64,000 nucleotides of DNA from Blumeriella jaapii (GCA_009599575.1 VWND01000001.1:1860001-1924000), one strand, 5' to 3'; positions 32,319 to 43,949 are shown, counted from the first letter of the stretch. Translations and numbers: made by a program. The notes: generated by a model not told the origin, from the letters alone.

Positions 32319-34995
32319 CTACATGTCGAAATGCCCGCCGTTGAACATACTGCTGTCCTCGTGCGTGTTGGTCTTGACGATGCCACTCATGCGGGAGCCA
32401 CGATGCTCGATGTGGAAGGGGTTCCGATGCTCGTGCTTCTCATCTTCGTCCATTTCGTCGTAATCGTACTTGACGCCTCGCGCGTGCATATGCTCTTCCA
32501 TGGAGCTTTCGTCAACAAAGGTGAAGCCCTTGAAGTTGGCTTGCATTCCTGGCGATAGAGGAGTCGACGTGGCAACACCAGCGGCCAAAGCAGCGGCACG
32601 AGCATTGAGAGAAGATGCGCCGTTGAGAGCATTGGTGAACTCGGGATCGAAGTTTGAAGTATCGGTCTCAGACTTGAGCTTGGGCTTGAACGGAGGCGTG
32701 ATCAGCTTCTTAGTCAAGGCAACCCAGTCAACATCGGCAAAGAAAGGGTGTCTCTTGAGCTCCTCTGCATCATCCGTAGCCCCTAGGCGATGCTTGGGGT
32801 TCCGATTGAGGAGACCCTTGACAAAGTTTCGGCCCTCAACAGTGAGGGTATCCCTGGGGAAGCGGACCTTTCCAAACGCAATGTTCTTGTACATTTGTTG
32901 AGTGTCCTCGGCATAGAAAGGGCTCCAGCCGCAGCACATCTCAAAGACGAGAACCCCGAGAGACCAGAAGTCGACCATCTTGGTATATCCAGCCTCGTCC
33001 AAGAGGACCTCGGGGGCGAGATATTCGGTTGTGCCGCAGAAGGTGTTCGTCGTGGCGTTCTTGGTCAAGTTGGCCTTGGACAGACCGAAATCGCACAGAG
33101 CGATATGCCCGTTAGCATCCAGGAGGATGTTCTCCGGCTTCAAGTCTCTATAGACAATATCGTGCATGTGGAGATGTTGAAGGGCCAGGATCAGTTCAGC
33201 GATGTAAAACTTCGCCCGCTTCTCATCAAATCGACCTTCCTTTTGCAAATGCCAGAACAGCTCACCCCCGGACATGTAATCCGTGACCAAGTACAGGTCC
33301 GTGGGGGTTTGAAAGGAGAATTTGAGCCCAACGATGAACGGAGAATCCGACATGGCAGTCCGGACGAGAATGTTCCGCTCGCCGACTGTGTGGGCGACCT
33401 CCTTCTTCTGAACGATGACCTTCTTTTGGAGAACCTTCATGGCGTAGATTCTCTTGGTATCCTTCTTCCGGACCTGGTAGACCTGACCAAACGTGCCTTT
33501 CCCGATCAGCTTCAGGATTTGAAAGTCATCTGGTCCGTAGTGCTTCTTCTCGGTTCGTTGGAACGTGATTTCTACGTAGATCTCCCCCGACAGACCGGAA
33601 TCGGCGTCGTTTCTGCCCCTGAGCGGGAACCATCCTTTGATGGGGGCATTGTCGCTTTCCGACAGATCAGCCTCCAGTTCCACGTGGCCCAAGAATTCCT
33701 CGGCAGCACAGCTCCTCTCATAGATGGTGAGAGTGACCCGGGCGTCGGATCCAACCACGTCACTGAATTCGTTAGCACGGCGAGACCGCGGAGCGATGGG
33801 CCACACTTACAAGACCGCCTCGGTGTCCCACGTCGGGTTGGTCATGGACTTCCTTTGACTTCTGAAGTCACGATGATCCGACAGACTGGTGTTGCTACTG
33901 GCGGCTCTTCATGGGAATAGCCATGGGTCGACCGGAATCGCTGCCTGAACGAGTGATGGGAATTCCTCCGGTAGGACTGCCCGTGGCATCCTCATTCTCA
34001 TGGTCGTCTTGGTGAATGGGACCCTTGGACACGAGCTCGTTTCTCTGAAACACTGCGACTACGTACGGATCTCGGCTCTTCTTCAGCCCCCGAGCTTCTG
34101 CGATTTTGACCGTCAGCTTTCCCTTTGGGGCAGGTGCTTGCACCCCAGTCGATCCGGCGGACGTGGGCGTGGTCGAGGTAGCGTCCGCGGTGGCTTTGAC
34201 GGGGTGTCCGCTCGCGGGGTCTGATCCGGCGCTCACGTCTGACTTGGTGGTCTGGTTGGACAGGGCACGGGTCGGCGAGGGAGGGATGCTCTTTGTACGC
34301 GAAGCGTCATTTGTTAGCTTCCGAAGCTGATTACGTGATGGAGACTCATGGGTCTCAGAACTCGGGTGGGAGATGTCAAGGATATCTTGTGAAGTGGTGG
34401 GATTTCGATCGCGGGGATTCGAAAAATGGGCAGCATGAACATTTGGTGCCGTCGTCACCCCTGAAAGTGGGTTGGATTGGGACAAGCTCGTGGAGAGAAA
34501 AGAGCCAGCTGCTTTCGCGGCCGAGACTTTCTCTTCTTCTGCCGAGCTGGCATCGCTCGAGTTCGATTTGTGCAGGGAGGGTGTTTGAGAAACGGGTGGT
34601 GTCGGGTATGAGTGCAAGTTTGAGTGCAAGTTTGAGTGCAGAGTTGGGAGAGCTTCTAAGTCTGTTCGGGGATAGGCACTCGCAGTCTCGTTGCTCGAGG
34701 GTGGAGTGACAGATGGCAAGACTTCCGCAGCGCTCGCTTCTTCGGGGTGGGAAGATAGAGGAGGATCTGCTTCGGCCTGGCGGCCGGCGGCAGAAAGATC
34801 AAGGAGACCCGAATCTGGGCTTGTAGAAGAAGCGGCACCAACCTGTCCAAAGTAGCTGTGCATGATCCCGGGCAGCCGCTTGTCCGAAGGGTCCGGTTGC
34901 GGAGTCGCGACACCGGAGCGCGGAGTGTCCGAATCGAAACCATTGCTGGCATCATCCTCTCTGCTGTTAAGCGTGTCAGCGCGGATCATCGGCAT
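32319..34995 (-). CDS. SCH9: AGC protein kinase Sch9 with C2 domain (one frame break)
   Basis: Part one, 34995-33811, holds a long Ser/Thr/Pro-rich N-terminus and the start of a C2 domain (KLTVKIAEARGLKKSRDPYV). After a 48-nt intron (33810-33763, GTAAGT...CAG), 33762-32319 finishes the C2 domain (ARVTLTIYERSCAAEEFLGH) and encodes the kinase. Kinase marks are the Gly loop IGKGTFGQV, YAMKVLQKK, VYRDLKPENILL, CDFGLSK and the activation loop TFCGTTEYLAPE. The AGC tail has a TPLSPG turn motif and the hydrophobic motif FKGFTF. Sch9 is phosphorylated by TORC1 and controls growth, stress and lifespan. The frame breaks once at 33894-33900 (CAG-T-AGC); omitting the T, or supplying two bases, joins KSRQ to SNTSLSDHRDF and makes all exon phases agree (about 875 residues). 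Given the intact kinase, I treat it as a functional gene with an indel or error. Confidence 0.9.
34610..34640 (-). repeat. 12-bp in-frame coding repeat in SCH9
   Basis: The unit gagtgcaagttt (plus strand) is repeated about 2.6 times and encodes LHSN-LHSN-LHS in the disordered N-terminal region. Copy number likely varies. Confidence 0.85.
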
Positions 34996-36018
34996 TTTCG
35001 CAGCGCTCGAGAAGCATGAGAATGAAGTGATGCGATCTTTGAGGCGCGTGGGGGGTGGGGTGGGGGTGGGGGTGAGGGGGAAGAAAGTTTGGGGAAGTGA
35101 AATGCTGAGAACAGGCCAATTTGCCTATCAACAAGAAAAGTGATTTCTTCTTTGCAGGGCAGAAAAACGCCAGCGCCGGCTCTTCTGGGCCTCGATGGCA
35201 GCAAGCGCCAGCTAGTGATCGCCGCACCGATCACCCAGCCAGTGATGCGGTGCGGGCGGACCCCTCGCCGAATTTGTCACCTTGACTTCAAGCATGTGGG
35301 AGGCAGACACACGTTGGCTTTGGACGCATGTCCAGAGCAGAGCGAGCCGAGACGCGGACACGATGCTGTCGACGCTGTACAAACTATTGTAGCAACGCAA
35401 GGTCCGGTCCTGTCCGCTCCGCGGGTGGAGAAACACACCCGCACCGGATTGTGTGGTCTGGGGTGGGGGATGCTGGAGGCGGCAGACAAAGAGAAACCAC
35501 GGGCTGGCTCGCCTTTGCATCGTGTCGTACCTCGAAGACATCAGCGTCTGTGTGGCTTGTTTGAGCAGATCCATTTCGTTTCCTGCCATGGCAGACGGTG
35601 TGCACACGGTTTGCCCGGATTGCACGTCGATCGTGTGTTTTCGATCGTGGGGGGGGAGGGGTTCGCAGGTTCGAGGCCGGCGTCGGTGGAGGTGATGTCG
35701 AGGGTCGGTCGAGGTCGCAGGTCGAAGTCGAGGTCGAAGTCGAGGGTCGAGAAATGGGGAGATCAAGGCGACGGCATGTGCGGTACGGTACCTAGGTCGC
35801 CGATGACGGTTGGGTCATGAGCGGCAGACGGGGGCGGTGGTCTGCAGCGGGTGATGGCCGAGGGAGGAGGTTTGCGGGACCGTCGGTTGGCGGGACCGTC
35901 GTGGGACTGTAGAGCGATGGATCGTCGTGGTGGATGCGGAGGGTTGGGGGGGGAGGGTTGAGGAGGGAGGTGAGAGGGGAGAGGTTTGAGGTTTGGGGTT
36001 GAGAGTTGCGAGTCGAGG

Positions 36019-36046
36019 TTTGGGGTTTGGGGTTTGGGGTTTGGGG
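36019..36046 (+). repeat. TTTGGGG x4 tandem repeat
   Basis: Four perfect copies of the 7-mer TTTGGGG, with looser copies just upstream from about 35983. Four G-tracts of four bases with three-base loops fit a G-quadruplex. Confidence 0.9.
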
Positions 36047-36918
36047 TTGGAAACCGATTCGAGAGGCTCGAAACTTTTGCAGCGAAAAAGCGGCGGAGAG
36101 GCTGGCGGCGGGCTGGCTGGCGGGCTGGCGGGTGGCCTCTGGGGCCAGCTCGCTAATAAAGTAACGTGGACGACGACCAGCAGCGCCTGGCAGAAACTCT
36201 CGGAGTCGAAGGCAAATGACTCGATGACTCGTAATGGCGGATCCCCGCGGCAGCAATCGGACAGCGACGAGGCCGGTCGGGGTGCGACGACGGGTACACG
36301 ATGCTCGATGTCGGCCTGCGTCTACAGGACAGGACCGTAGGTGCCGTCCTGTCCAGTCCTGTGCCGTCCGGGAGCGACGGAGAGCGCTCGCGGATTTGAG
36401 TTGTCGACGGCGAGGGTGGCGGGCGTGGGCTGGTCGCTACCACGACCGGAGCTGGGTAGCTTGGGGTCGCTGGGGTCGCTGGGTTGGCTGGGTTCGCTGG
36501 GTTCGCGGGCGTCTGGTTGAGATGGACATGCCGTACCGTACCGCCGTGGCGCACTGTCTGTACACAGTACTCTACAAGACTGTGTGTAGAGCACAATGCC
36601 ACGTTCTTCTGCTCATCTACATACATATATATGTAGGTACATATATATGTAGGTACATATATATGTACATACAGTACATACCTACCTACTCTACACACAC
36701 ACACACACACACATACCGCCTGCGCATGGACCTCGGCCGGCCCCGAGAAGCACAAGCAACGCCGCCATTCGCCTCCTGGCTCGGCCTTCCTCCGACCTAC
36801 TGTATGGGTATGGACACCGACGTCGTGGGAGACACACACACGGAGCGCATCGTACGCGGGCGCGCGATGGTCGGTGGCGGTTGACATGGCGGATTGCGGC
36901 GTCGTGCTGCTGTACCCG

Positions 36919-36972
36919 GCCCCGACCCCAGCCCCAGCCCCAGCCCCAGCCCCAGCCCAGGCCCAGGCCCAG
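36919..36972 (+). repeat. CCCCAG/CCCAGG tandem repeat
   Basis: About five copies of CCCCAG followed by three of CCCAGG. C-rich on plus, so G-rich on minus. Confidence 0.85.
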
Positions 36973-37479
36973 CCTCGGATCCCGTCCTACCAGAGGTACG
37001 GCGCGGTGCGGTGCTGTATGTACTGTACAGTACACAGTACTGTAAGTGTGTGTGTGTATCTGTACAGTGATGCACTGGATCTGTACCGTGATGGATCTGT
37101 ACGATGCTTCCAGCACGGCACGGTCTGGACAGTACTGTACACACATCCTGCACATCCCGTACTGTACATACCTACCTACCTACCTGACCTACCGAGGCTG
37201 CGAGGGGAAGTTCGTTCGACGGCATTTGTCACCCGCGGCCGGATACACCGACCCCCAGCGGATTCCTGTCTCGCGGGCTGCCGTCCATCCGACGAGTCTG
37301 GCTCGTCGAGTCGCCGTCGCGCATGACTTGGGGTCGGCATGCGCAGCGGGGATGGGGATGGGGATGGGGCCAGGCCAACCGCTCTGCGCTCGTCGGTCCG
37401 ATGACGATGACAGGATCCACGCATCGGAGGGAGCACTGGCTGTGTACAGGAGAGACGGTACCGGATGCGGTAGATAGGT

Positions 37480-37625
37480 ACAGTAGAGTATACAGTATAG
37501 AGTATACAGTATATACAGTACAATATAGACAGTACAGTATATACATTACAGTATACAGTATACAGTATACAGTATATACAGTATATACAGTACATACAGT
37601 TCATATACAGTCAGTACAGTCAGTA
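37480..37625. repeat. Degenerate TATACAGTA satellite
   Basis: Imperfect repeats of GTATACA and TATACAGTA over about 145 bp, grading into the 13-bp array that follows. Confidence 0.75.
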
Positions 37626-37627
37626 CA

Positions 37628-37692
37628 GTACATACATACAGTACATACATACAGTACATACATACAGTACATACATACAGTACATACATACA
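37628..37692. repeat. 13-bp tandem array, five copies
   Basis: Five perfect copies of gtacatacataca with no spacers. Confidence 0.92.
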
Positions 37693-37952
37693 GTACTGTA
37701 CTGTACATTTGTATTATGCTGGCCTGTCGTTACTGAAACCGTAAGTCGTGACCCATGACCCGTGACCGACAACACGTGATCCATGACCACGTGCAGCATC
37801 CGGCATCTAGACTCTCGCTCGTCAGAGCATCGTCCTTTGTTGCAGTACCGTACAGTAAGTATTGTACGTACAATCCAACACAATACAATTTACAACACAG
37901 TGTGCTGTATCTACAGTACATAGATACAGTGCAGTACATACTTACAGTACTG

Positions 37953-38042
37953 TACATACAATACATACTGTACATACAATACACACTGTACATACAATAC
38001 ATACTGTACAAACAATTTACACTGTACATACAATTCATACTG
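37953..38042. repeat. 18-bp tandem array, five copies
   Basis: Five copies of tacatacaatacatactg, the fourth and fifth with two to four changes. Because 18 is a multiple of three it creates a spurious open frame (repeating Tyr-Ile-Gln). Confidence 0.92.
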
Positions 38043-38283
38043 TACCGTAGAGGCTTTGAACCTCAGCCGCCCAGCTTGGCGAGGTGCTGACTAAGCAATC
38101 GCGCCAAGACCACTGTACATACACATGCTCGCGGCTCGCGCGACGGAGAGCCTCATCGATCGACATGCGCGGCTGGAGAGCACGTCAAGATCTCGACACC
38201 AACCCCTACTCCAATCCCAACTCCAACTCCGACTCCTACTCCAACCCCAAAGTCGAAATCGCCCCTCGATACAAGCATCCGGA

Positions 38284-39927
38284 ATGGGCAAACGACCCGG
38301 AAGAGCTGCGGCGAAAAACGCTGCTGCCGCGTTGAGTGCGTCTCCGTCCCACCCACACTCGCCCGCGCGCATCGATGCCAGCCACTGATCATGCGCTTCT
38401 AGAGAACACGCCACAATATGACGATGGCGACGACGAGCAGATGCCAGATGCCTTCGAAACCGATGAGGACAATGCGCCAGATCCCGAAGACGAGAACGCG
38501 GATGAAGGAGACGGGACGCCCGCGGCGGAGTCGGAACAAGAGGAACGACCATCGACCCCGGCACCAGAGCCCGTGGTGCGCAAGAAGAGATTGGGAAGGC
38601 CACCCAAGCACCGACCGGCGGACTGGGACGCGTCAGATGCCAACAGCCCGCGTGATGAGACCCCGAGAAGAGGGAGGGGCCGAGGCGGCTACCGAGGTGG
38701 TGGTCGCTGGGCGAAAAACAAGGGCGGCCCTTCGCACGTCACCCAGCAGCCGATTGACAAAGAAGGGAATATGATGGATGTGGTCGATGACGAGGTCATG
38801 TTGCCCGAGGACGCAGAAGGCGAGACGAAGGTCGACAAGATGGGGAATCTCCAGGGCGGCCGGGAATACAGATGCAGAACTTTCACGATCCTCGGCAGGG
38901 GCGAGCGGCTGTACATGTTGTCTACCGAGCCCGCGAGATGTGTGGGCTTCCGGGACAGCTATCTCTTCTTCACCAAGCACAAGCGACTCTTCAAGATCAT
39001 TATCGACGACGATGAGAAGCGCGATCTGATCGAGCGCGAACTCATCCCTCACTCTTACAAGGGCCGTGCCATCGGTATCGTCACCGCTCGTTCCGTTTTC
39101 CGCGAGTTCGGTGCCCAGATCATCGTCGGAGGCAAGCGAATCGTCGACGACTACGAGGTTACCAAGCTCAAGGCGGAAGGGGCAATTGAGGGTGAGCTGG
39201 CTGATCCAACCGATCTTATCAGAGCAGGCGAGGAGTACAACAAGAACCAATACGTGGCGTGGCATGGAGCCAGTTCGGTGTACCACTCGGGTGTCCCGAC
39301 GGTTCCTCAACAAGCTGGGAAGCCAGCGGCGGGCGTCAAGCGAAAGGTCAACATCAATGACGTGAATTGGATGCTGGAGCATGCTCGGGCAGCAAGGTAT
39401 GTCGGTCGGGTTCATCGATCGCGTCGCTGGCTAACGTCACTAGCCAATTTAATGCCAGCCTAGGCGCTAGTCGTCGACAAATCCTCAATGGGACGTATGA
39501 TGTCCATACGAATATCATGCATTATCCCAAAACCATGCAGCCAACCCACGCCAGATGGGAGCAGATTGACGATCACGAGGAAGCGGCCAGAGCCCCTCTC
39601 ACGAACGGTCACGCCGTGGACCACGAAGGATCAAGCATCTTCACACCTGTGAAGCCCATCTACTCCAAGAACTTCATGATCGTCGACACAGTCTACGAGA
39701 CTCCAACTTCCAACTTCGGGGTTCCAGGTCCGGATGGGGATTTTCACGACATTGGGTTCAACGGCTTGTCAAACATCTCGCATGATCTCAAGGCCGAGCT
39801 TCCGGAGGACTGTCGCCTGGCTCTCGAGGAGGCTTTGGCGAAGGAGATCGAGTGGAAGAGACAATGGGGCTCGGAGGCTGTAGCTGGGCACCGGAAGGCT
39901 CCTGTCATTGACAAGGGGGTTGTGTAA
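38284..39927 (+). CDS. RSC7: Chromatin-remodelling RSC complex subunit Rsc7 (Npl6)
   Basis: Three exons, 38284-38335, 38403-39396 and 39444-39927, encode 509 residues with matching phases. Exon 1 gives MGKRPGRAAAKNAAAAL; the 67-nt intron uses GTGCGT and TAG. Next comes an acidic stretch (about residues 20-70), an AT-hook-like KKRLGRPPKHRP and an Arg/Gly patch (RGRGRGGYRGGGR). The conserved Rsc7/Swp82 core follows: GREYRCRTFTILGRGERLYM, ARCVGFRDSYLFFTKHKRLF, SYKGRAIGIVTARSVFREFG, and KPIYSKNFMIVDTVYETPTS after the second intron. Rsc7 belongs to the RSC-type SWI/SNF remodeller and helps its assembly at nucleosome-depleted promoters. Other possible 5' frames (ATG at 38125 and 38165) lead into stops unless spliced differently; the chosen start is the only one that keeps phase. 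Confidence 0.92.
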
Positions 39928-40527
39928 GCTTTAGGCTATCATGTGACACGAGAGGCGATGCTTGGCGTATATCGAGAAATTAGATGGGAGTGGCATAATT
40001 TGGCGTTTCTCGGACGATCTGGACAGATGGGATTGGCGTATCTGGAATTGAGAGCCGTCATTTGGTCTCGAAACGGTAGAATAATTGCCAAGAGGCGCGT
40101 GTTGATCTTACAACGCTTCAGAATCCAACATTTCTCTCGGTCCAACTCCACACAATCTTTCGAGTCCCAAGTCGTGCTACAGTGTGCTCTCGGCACCGCG
40201 TTTTGATACATTGAGGTTGTGACACCACTAGCCGTCGACCTGAATAAACTCTTGGCATTTCTTCTCCAAGACTTGAAGCGCCCTAGCGTCTGGTCACCGA
40301 AGATCATCTGGCAACACTCATTCTCACTTACAGATAGAGAGATACAACACCAACCACAATTACTGTACGTCCAAACTCCACTCCAAGAGCTAGCCTGTAC
40401 CAACCAGCACAGTCAAATCAAAGCTCCACGTTCCAAGCAAATCTCACATTCACATCACGATCTACTTCATCCGTCGACCCTTGTCAAATCCAACCAACCC
40501 GTCACACAAACCAGCTTCTCGGAAAAC
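39928..40527. other. Spacer downstream of RSC7
   Basis: No supported gene; it ends where the deaminase relic begins. Confidence 0.4.
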
Positions 40528-42095
40528 GCGTGACTTCTACCTTTCGCTCTGTTCGGCCCAGGCCGACCCTCTCGCCTCTTCACTACCGCCACGGTGCCAT
40601 CGTCGTGCGAGGGGAAGGTCATCGGCCAGGGCTACAACTGCTACCGCCCCGGCTTTGACGGCGGTGCTCTGAAGAGCGGTGCTTTGCCAAAATCGAGCCT
40701 CAATGGCCCAGCTATCGCTGAGTTGAAGCAGCGGTTGAAGCACAAGTCGAAAAGCAAGTCTACGCTGCAGAATCAGCCGGACGAGAGTGCTTTCACACCC
40801 TTTGAGTCCACGGGCTGCGGCCACAAGGCCCATGTGGCGCGCTCCATGCATAGCGAGATGATGGCCATCCGGAGCGCTCTATCTCTGTCCTCTGGCTCCC
40901 CAACCTCACAAACGTCCCCCCGTTCCGCAAAGTGCTTCCAAAAACCGTGCTTCACGTTACCGGGCGATGCGAAAAAAACGGAAAGCCCGAGCACGGGGGC
41001 CTCAAAGCCTACGCGAGAGCCATCTGCGAGGAGGCCGAGTCCGCACTCGGTACTAGCAACTCGTCCAGTGGCAAGTTCTCTCTTGAAGAGTCGCGTTTTG
41101 AACCCGGTGCATCTCAACCAGGTGCATCGGTACGAGAGCTACAAGGCCAACGACAAGGAGGAGAGCAGCGGCTTTCGGAGCGTGGAGGAGAACGAGAACG
41201 TAGCGGCGGCGAACACGTGAACAAGTGCGAACAAACAATCGGCCAGCAAGCAATCGACGCCAGGCTACCAGTATCGGTGTCAGTACCAGGGTCACTATCA
41301 TCGCGAGACTCCTCAGAAGCACTATCCACATGAATGCGGCTCAGGCCCGCCCAAGATGCTTAAGAGTAGAGATAGCATTTCCACGACTCATTCACAGCTC
41401 TGCAACTCCGACGTCGATCTCATAAGCGCACAGAATAAAAGTTCAAAGGTACCGTACCCTCTTTTCAAACCCAGCTCTCTGTACGTAGAATAGAAAGAGC
41501 TGATGTTTCCCAGCCTTCCAAAATAGCCACCAACCCGCCCCGACTCTCCAGCAAGTCCTCATCACCAAGAACATATCAACTAGAAAACCTAGCATTTCTG
41601 CGCGCGCCAAGTATTCACGTCTAAACGGCTCAGATCTCTACGTCGCCCGCCTCGGTGCCCCTAACAAGACGCCTCCACCGAAGTCCAAAGTCAAGCCAGA
41701 TGCTCCGCAAAACGCCGACCCTCGACCCCTCGCAGCCCCTCCGCCCCAAACCGAGTCCTGTTCCCTCTACGACGAGCTCTCGACTCTCTCCCGCTCTGCA
41801 CCACCATCCTCTTCCTCTCCCAACTTCCAGGACGAGAGTGATGCGGAACCAAGACCAGATGTCCGAGCCTCGAGACCGTGTTATATGTAGATGCGTGAGC
41901 GCTATGCACGCCGTGGGCATCCAACGCGTCTTCTGGACCACCACCCAGGACGGCGAGTGGGAGGGTGCCACGGTCAGGGACATGGTGGATGCGCCAGAGG
42001 TCGGGGGTGGGCGCGTAGGGACCGGGCAGGAGAGCAAGGGGGGTTTTCGTGACGAAGCACGAGGTTCTGATGCTGCAGAGGGTTATGGGGCTCTG
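40528..42095 (+). pseudogene. Decayed cytidine/deoxycytidylate deaminase-like gene
   Basis: Pieces of one deaminase-like protein lie in order in different frames. DFYLSLCSAQA begins near 40532. HYRHGAIVVRG is in the next frame from 40581. KVIGQGYNCYRPGFDGGALK is in a third frame from about 40617, continuing to the zinc-site motif MHSEMMAI with His at 40849 and Glu at 40855. GLKAYARAICEEAESALGTS comes after another frame change near 40985. SDLYVARLGAPNKTPPPKSK follows. The second zinc motif RPCY at 41873-41884 is broken by a frame change before RCVSAMHAVGIQRVFWTT. The end is VFVTKHEVLMLQRVMGLW near 42042-42095. At least five frame breaks and an in-frame TAG mean no product is possible without repair. 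The family resembles fungal HxE...PCxxC deaminases of unknown substrate. Confidence 0.75.
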
Positions 42096-42637
42096 GTTTG
42101 CTCGTGCTGGTTTGACGTGCGTTGCCATCTCTTGTTCGGCGGTGCAAGGGTAGAAGAAGCCAATGCACGGGATTCGACAGAGTGGATGCCACGCAAATCA
42201 CACTGCTACATCACGGGCGACGCTGACGCGGGTTCTGGGTGGTCCGATCGAGAAGAGGGGGGCGAAAACCGATCGGTCTCTTTGCGCGTCGTTTGGGACT
42301 TCCGTGCTAGCAGGAGGTGCGAAAGACTGATGCGGTGGTAAGGTGGTCAAGGACGCGATCGGTGTTTTGGAGTGATCGTTCATCGGCTTTAGGACATTGA
42401 GCCGTAGCAGGTCAGGGAAAACAAAAAAGATGAAGGGGGGTTCACCATTTAAGATCATCATCCACAGATACACGAGGGAAGGAAAGGGGTATCTAGCGAG
42501 AAGATTTCCAAAGCGTTGCGTACTTTCCGGCTGGCTTTTCACGTCCCGCGCCGCCCCGAGATAGCTTCTCTTCCCAACATGCCGCACCCATGAAATCCCT
42601 GACGAACCATCCCGCACGCTTCCCCCCACTGCCCCTT
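42096..42637. other. Spacer
   Basis: No gene seen; it lies between the relic and the 3' end of the F-box gene. Confidence 0.4.
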
Positions 42638-43949
42638 CTAGCTTCTCCGTTTCGTGGCTCGAACGCACGCCTCCTGAGCTCGGAAGAGAGCAGCCGTGTT
42701 CCGCGCGCCCAACAGCACCTCACGGGGCTGGGCCCCCGCGGTGGGGGCGTCAAAGGCGGTGTTCACGGCAGCCATGAGGGGCAGGGCATCAGAGGAGGTC
42801 AGATGCCACTGCCGAGCAAAGATGGGGAAGTGCTGCTGGAACACAATGCTCCCGGGCCCGCTCCCAAAGTCCTTCCACTAGGTGATCGAGAAGGTCAGCC
42901 TTTGGTTCGGGTTCGCGCGTCTCTGGAGCGTCTGGACCGCATCAGGGACACGACATCCACATGACGACGAGGATGGGAAACCCGTGAGTGGTTTCGAGGG
43001 GGGGGGGGGGGGGTTGGCGACTCACCACCGTACAGAGCAATGCTAGCCCGTGGCCGTCGTGGAGACTCCGCTCGACCTGGTACATGGTACTGCAGCTCCC
43101 ACAGCGGCGTGGCTCGCCCACGGAGCGCTGGAGCCGGCGGGCGCGGAGAAAGACATGGGCACATATCACCACGTCCAGTTCGGCACTGAGGCGGCGCCGA
43201 CGCAGCGACTTGCGCGAGACGTGCACCGTTCTGTCGGGTTCGCGTTCCAGGTCAGCCACGGGCGCGGGTACAGTCGAGGCCCTCGTCGAAGGGAGATGCA
43301 CGAGTCACTCACTGCAGACGGTGGACCAGGCGGCCTTCAAACACCCGACCCTCCTCGCGGCTCTGGATGAGGTAGTCGCCGGCGCGGCTCACGCCGGCCT
43401 CCTCGAGCCCTTTCCTCCGCCAGAACTCGGCGCAGGCGGGCCTCTGGTGGTAGTCCCTCGCCGCCATCCGGAAGGCGGCCATGTCGAAGACGCCCGGGAG
43501 GCCGTGGCCGCGAAGCAAGCGCCCCGGGAACACGCAGGGCACGGGGGCTGCGCGCGCGCGAGCGACGGCGTCGAGCTGGACGTCGAAGCAGCGGCGCGGC
43601 CGACGAGCCCCCGCCACCTCTTGATGGGGTGCAATCGCAGGCAATACTGGCACGGCCTGTGGCGAGGCAGATCGCGAGCCAGCAGGGCCAGCAGCTGCTG
43701 CTTCTCGCCTGGCGTGCAGAGGTCGCAGACGTGGACGTGCCGCAGTCGCAACGTGCTCCAGAGCGCCTTGCACGCGACGGCCAGCGCCAATGCGGAGCTG
43801 GGCGAGAGGTGCGCGGCGATCTCTTGCAGCGTCTCCCGAGGCAGCTTGACGAGCATCGACGACGACGACGGCGGGCTCGTCGTGGGCTCGGCCTGGGTGT
43901 CGCGGCGGCGGCGAAAGCGCCATCTCCGGAGCGCTCCGAGACCCGTCAT
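42638..43949 (-). CDS. F-box protein with Cys-rich domain (one frame break)
   Basis: Exons 43949-43313, 43230-43026 and 42877-42638 encode about 360 residues once one base is added. The F-box (about residues 32-66) reads LVKLPRETLQEIAAHLSPSS then ALALAVACKALWSTL. A Cys-rich region follows: HVCDLCTPGEKQ, RPCQYCLRLHPIKR and, in the next frame, RRPRRCFDVQLDAVARARAA. The later exons give RRCGSCSTMYQVERSL and WKDFGSGPGSIVFQQHF. The frame changes at a five-C run (43608-43612); six would keep the frame and make the first exon end in the right phase. F-box proteins recruit substrates to SCF ubiquitin ligases through Skp1. This Cys-rich F-box type is common in ascomycetes, but targets are unknown. The start could also be the ATG at 43856, right before the F-box. 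Confidence 0.78.
42998..43013. repeat. G16 homopolymer inside an F-box gene intron
   Basis: Sixteen G on the plus strand, within the second intron of the F-box gene (a poly-C tract on its coding strand). Confidence 0.9.

Larger units (their letters stand above)
34996..38283. other. Long repeat-rich divergent intergenic region
   Basis: 3.3 kb between the starts of SCH9 (-) and RSC7 (+). No supported gene; frames up to 244 codons occur on both strands but are low-complexity. It contains a G-rich block (35048-35085) just upstream of SCH9, TTTGGGG repeats, CCCCAG repeats, CA repeats near 36695-36712, and the densest GTAC/TATACAG satellites of the window (36530-36700, 37010-37200, 37480-37720, 37850-38050). 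Confidence 0.6.

Noticed and set aside
36019..36046. Interstitial telomere
   Set aside because: The unit is TTTGGGG rather than TTAGGG and only four copies are present; kept only as a G-rich repeat finding.
37628..38042. CRISPR-like arrays
   Set aside because: The repeats are contiguous with no spacers and lie in a eukaryotic genome.
37755..38090. Repeating Tyr-Ile-Gln protein
   Set aside because: An artefact of the 18-bp tandem repeat, whose length is a multiple of three.
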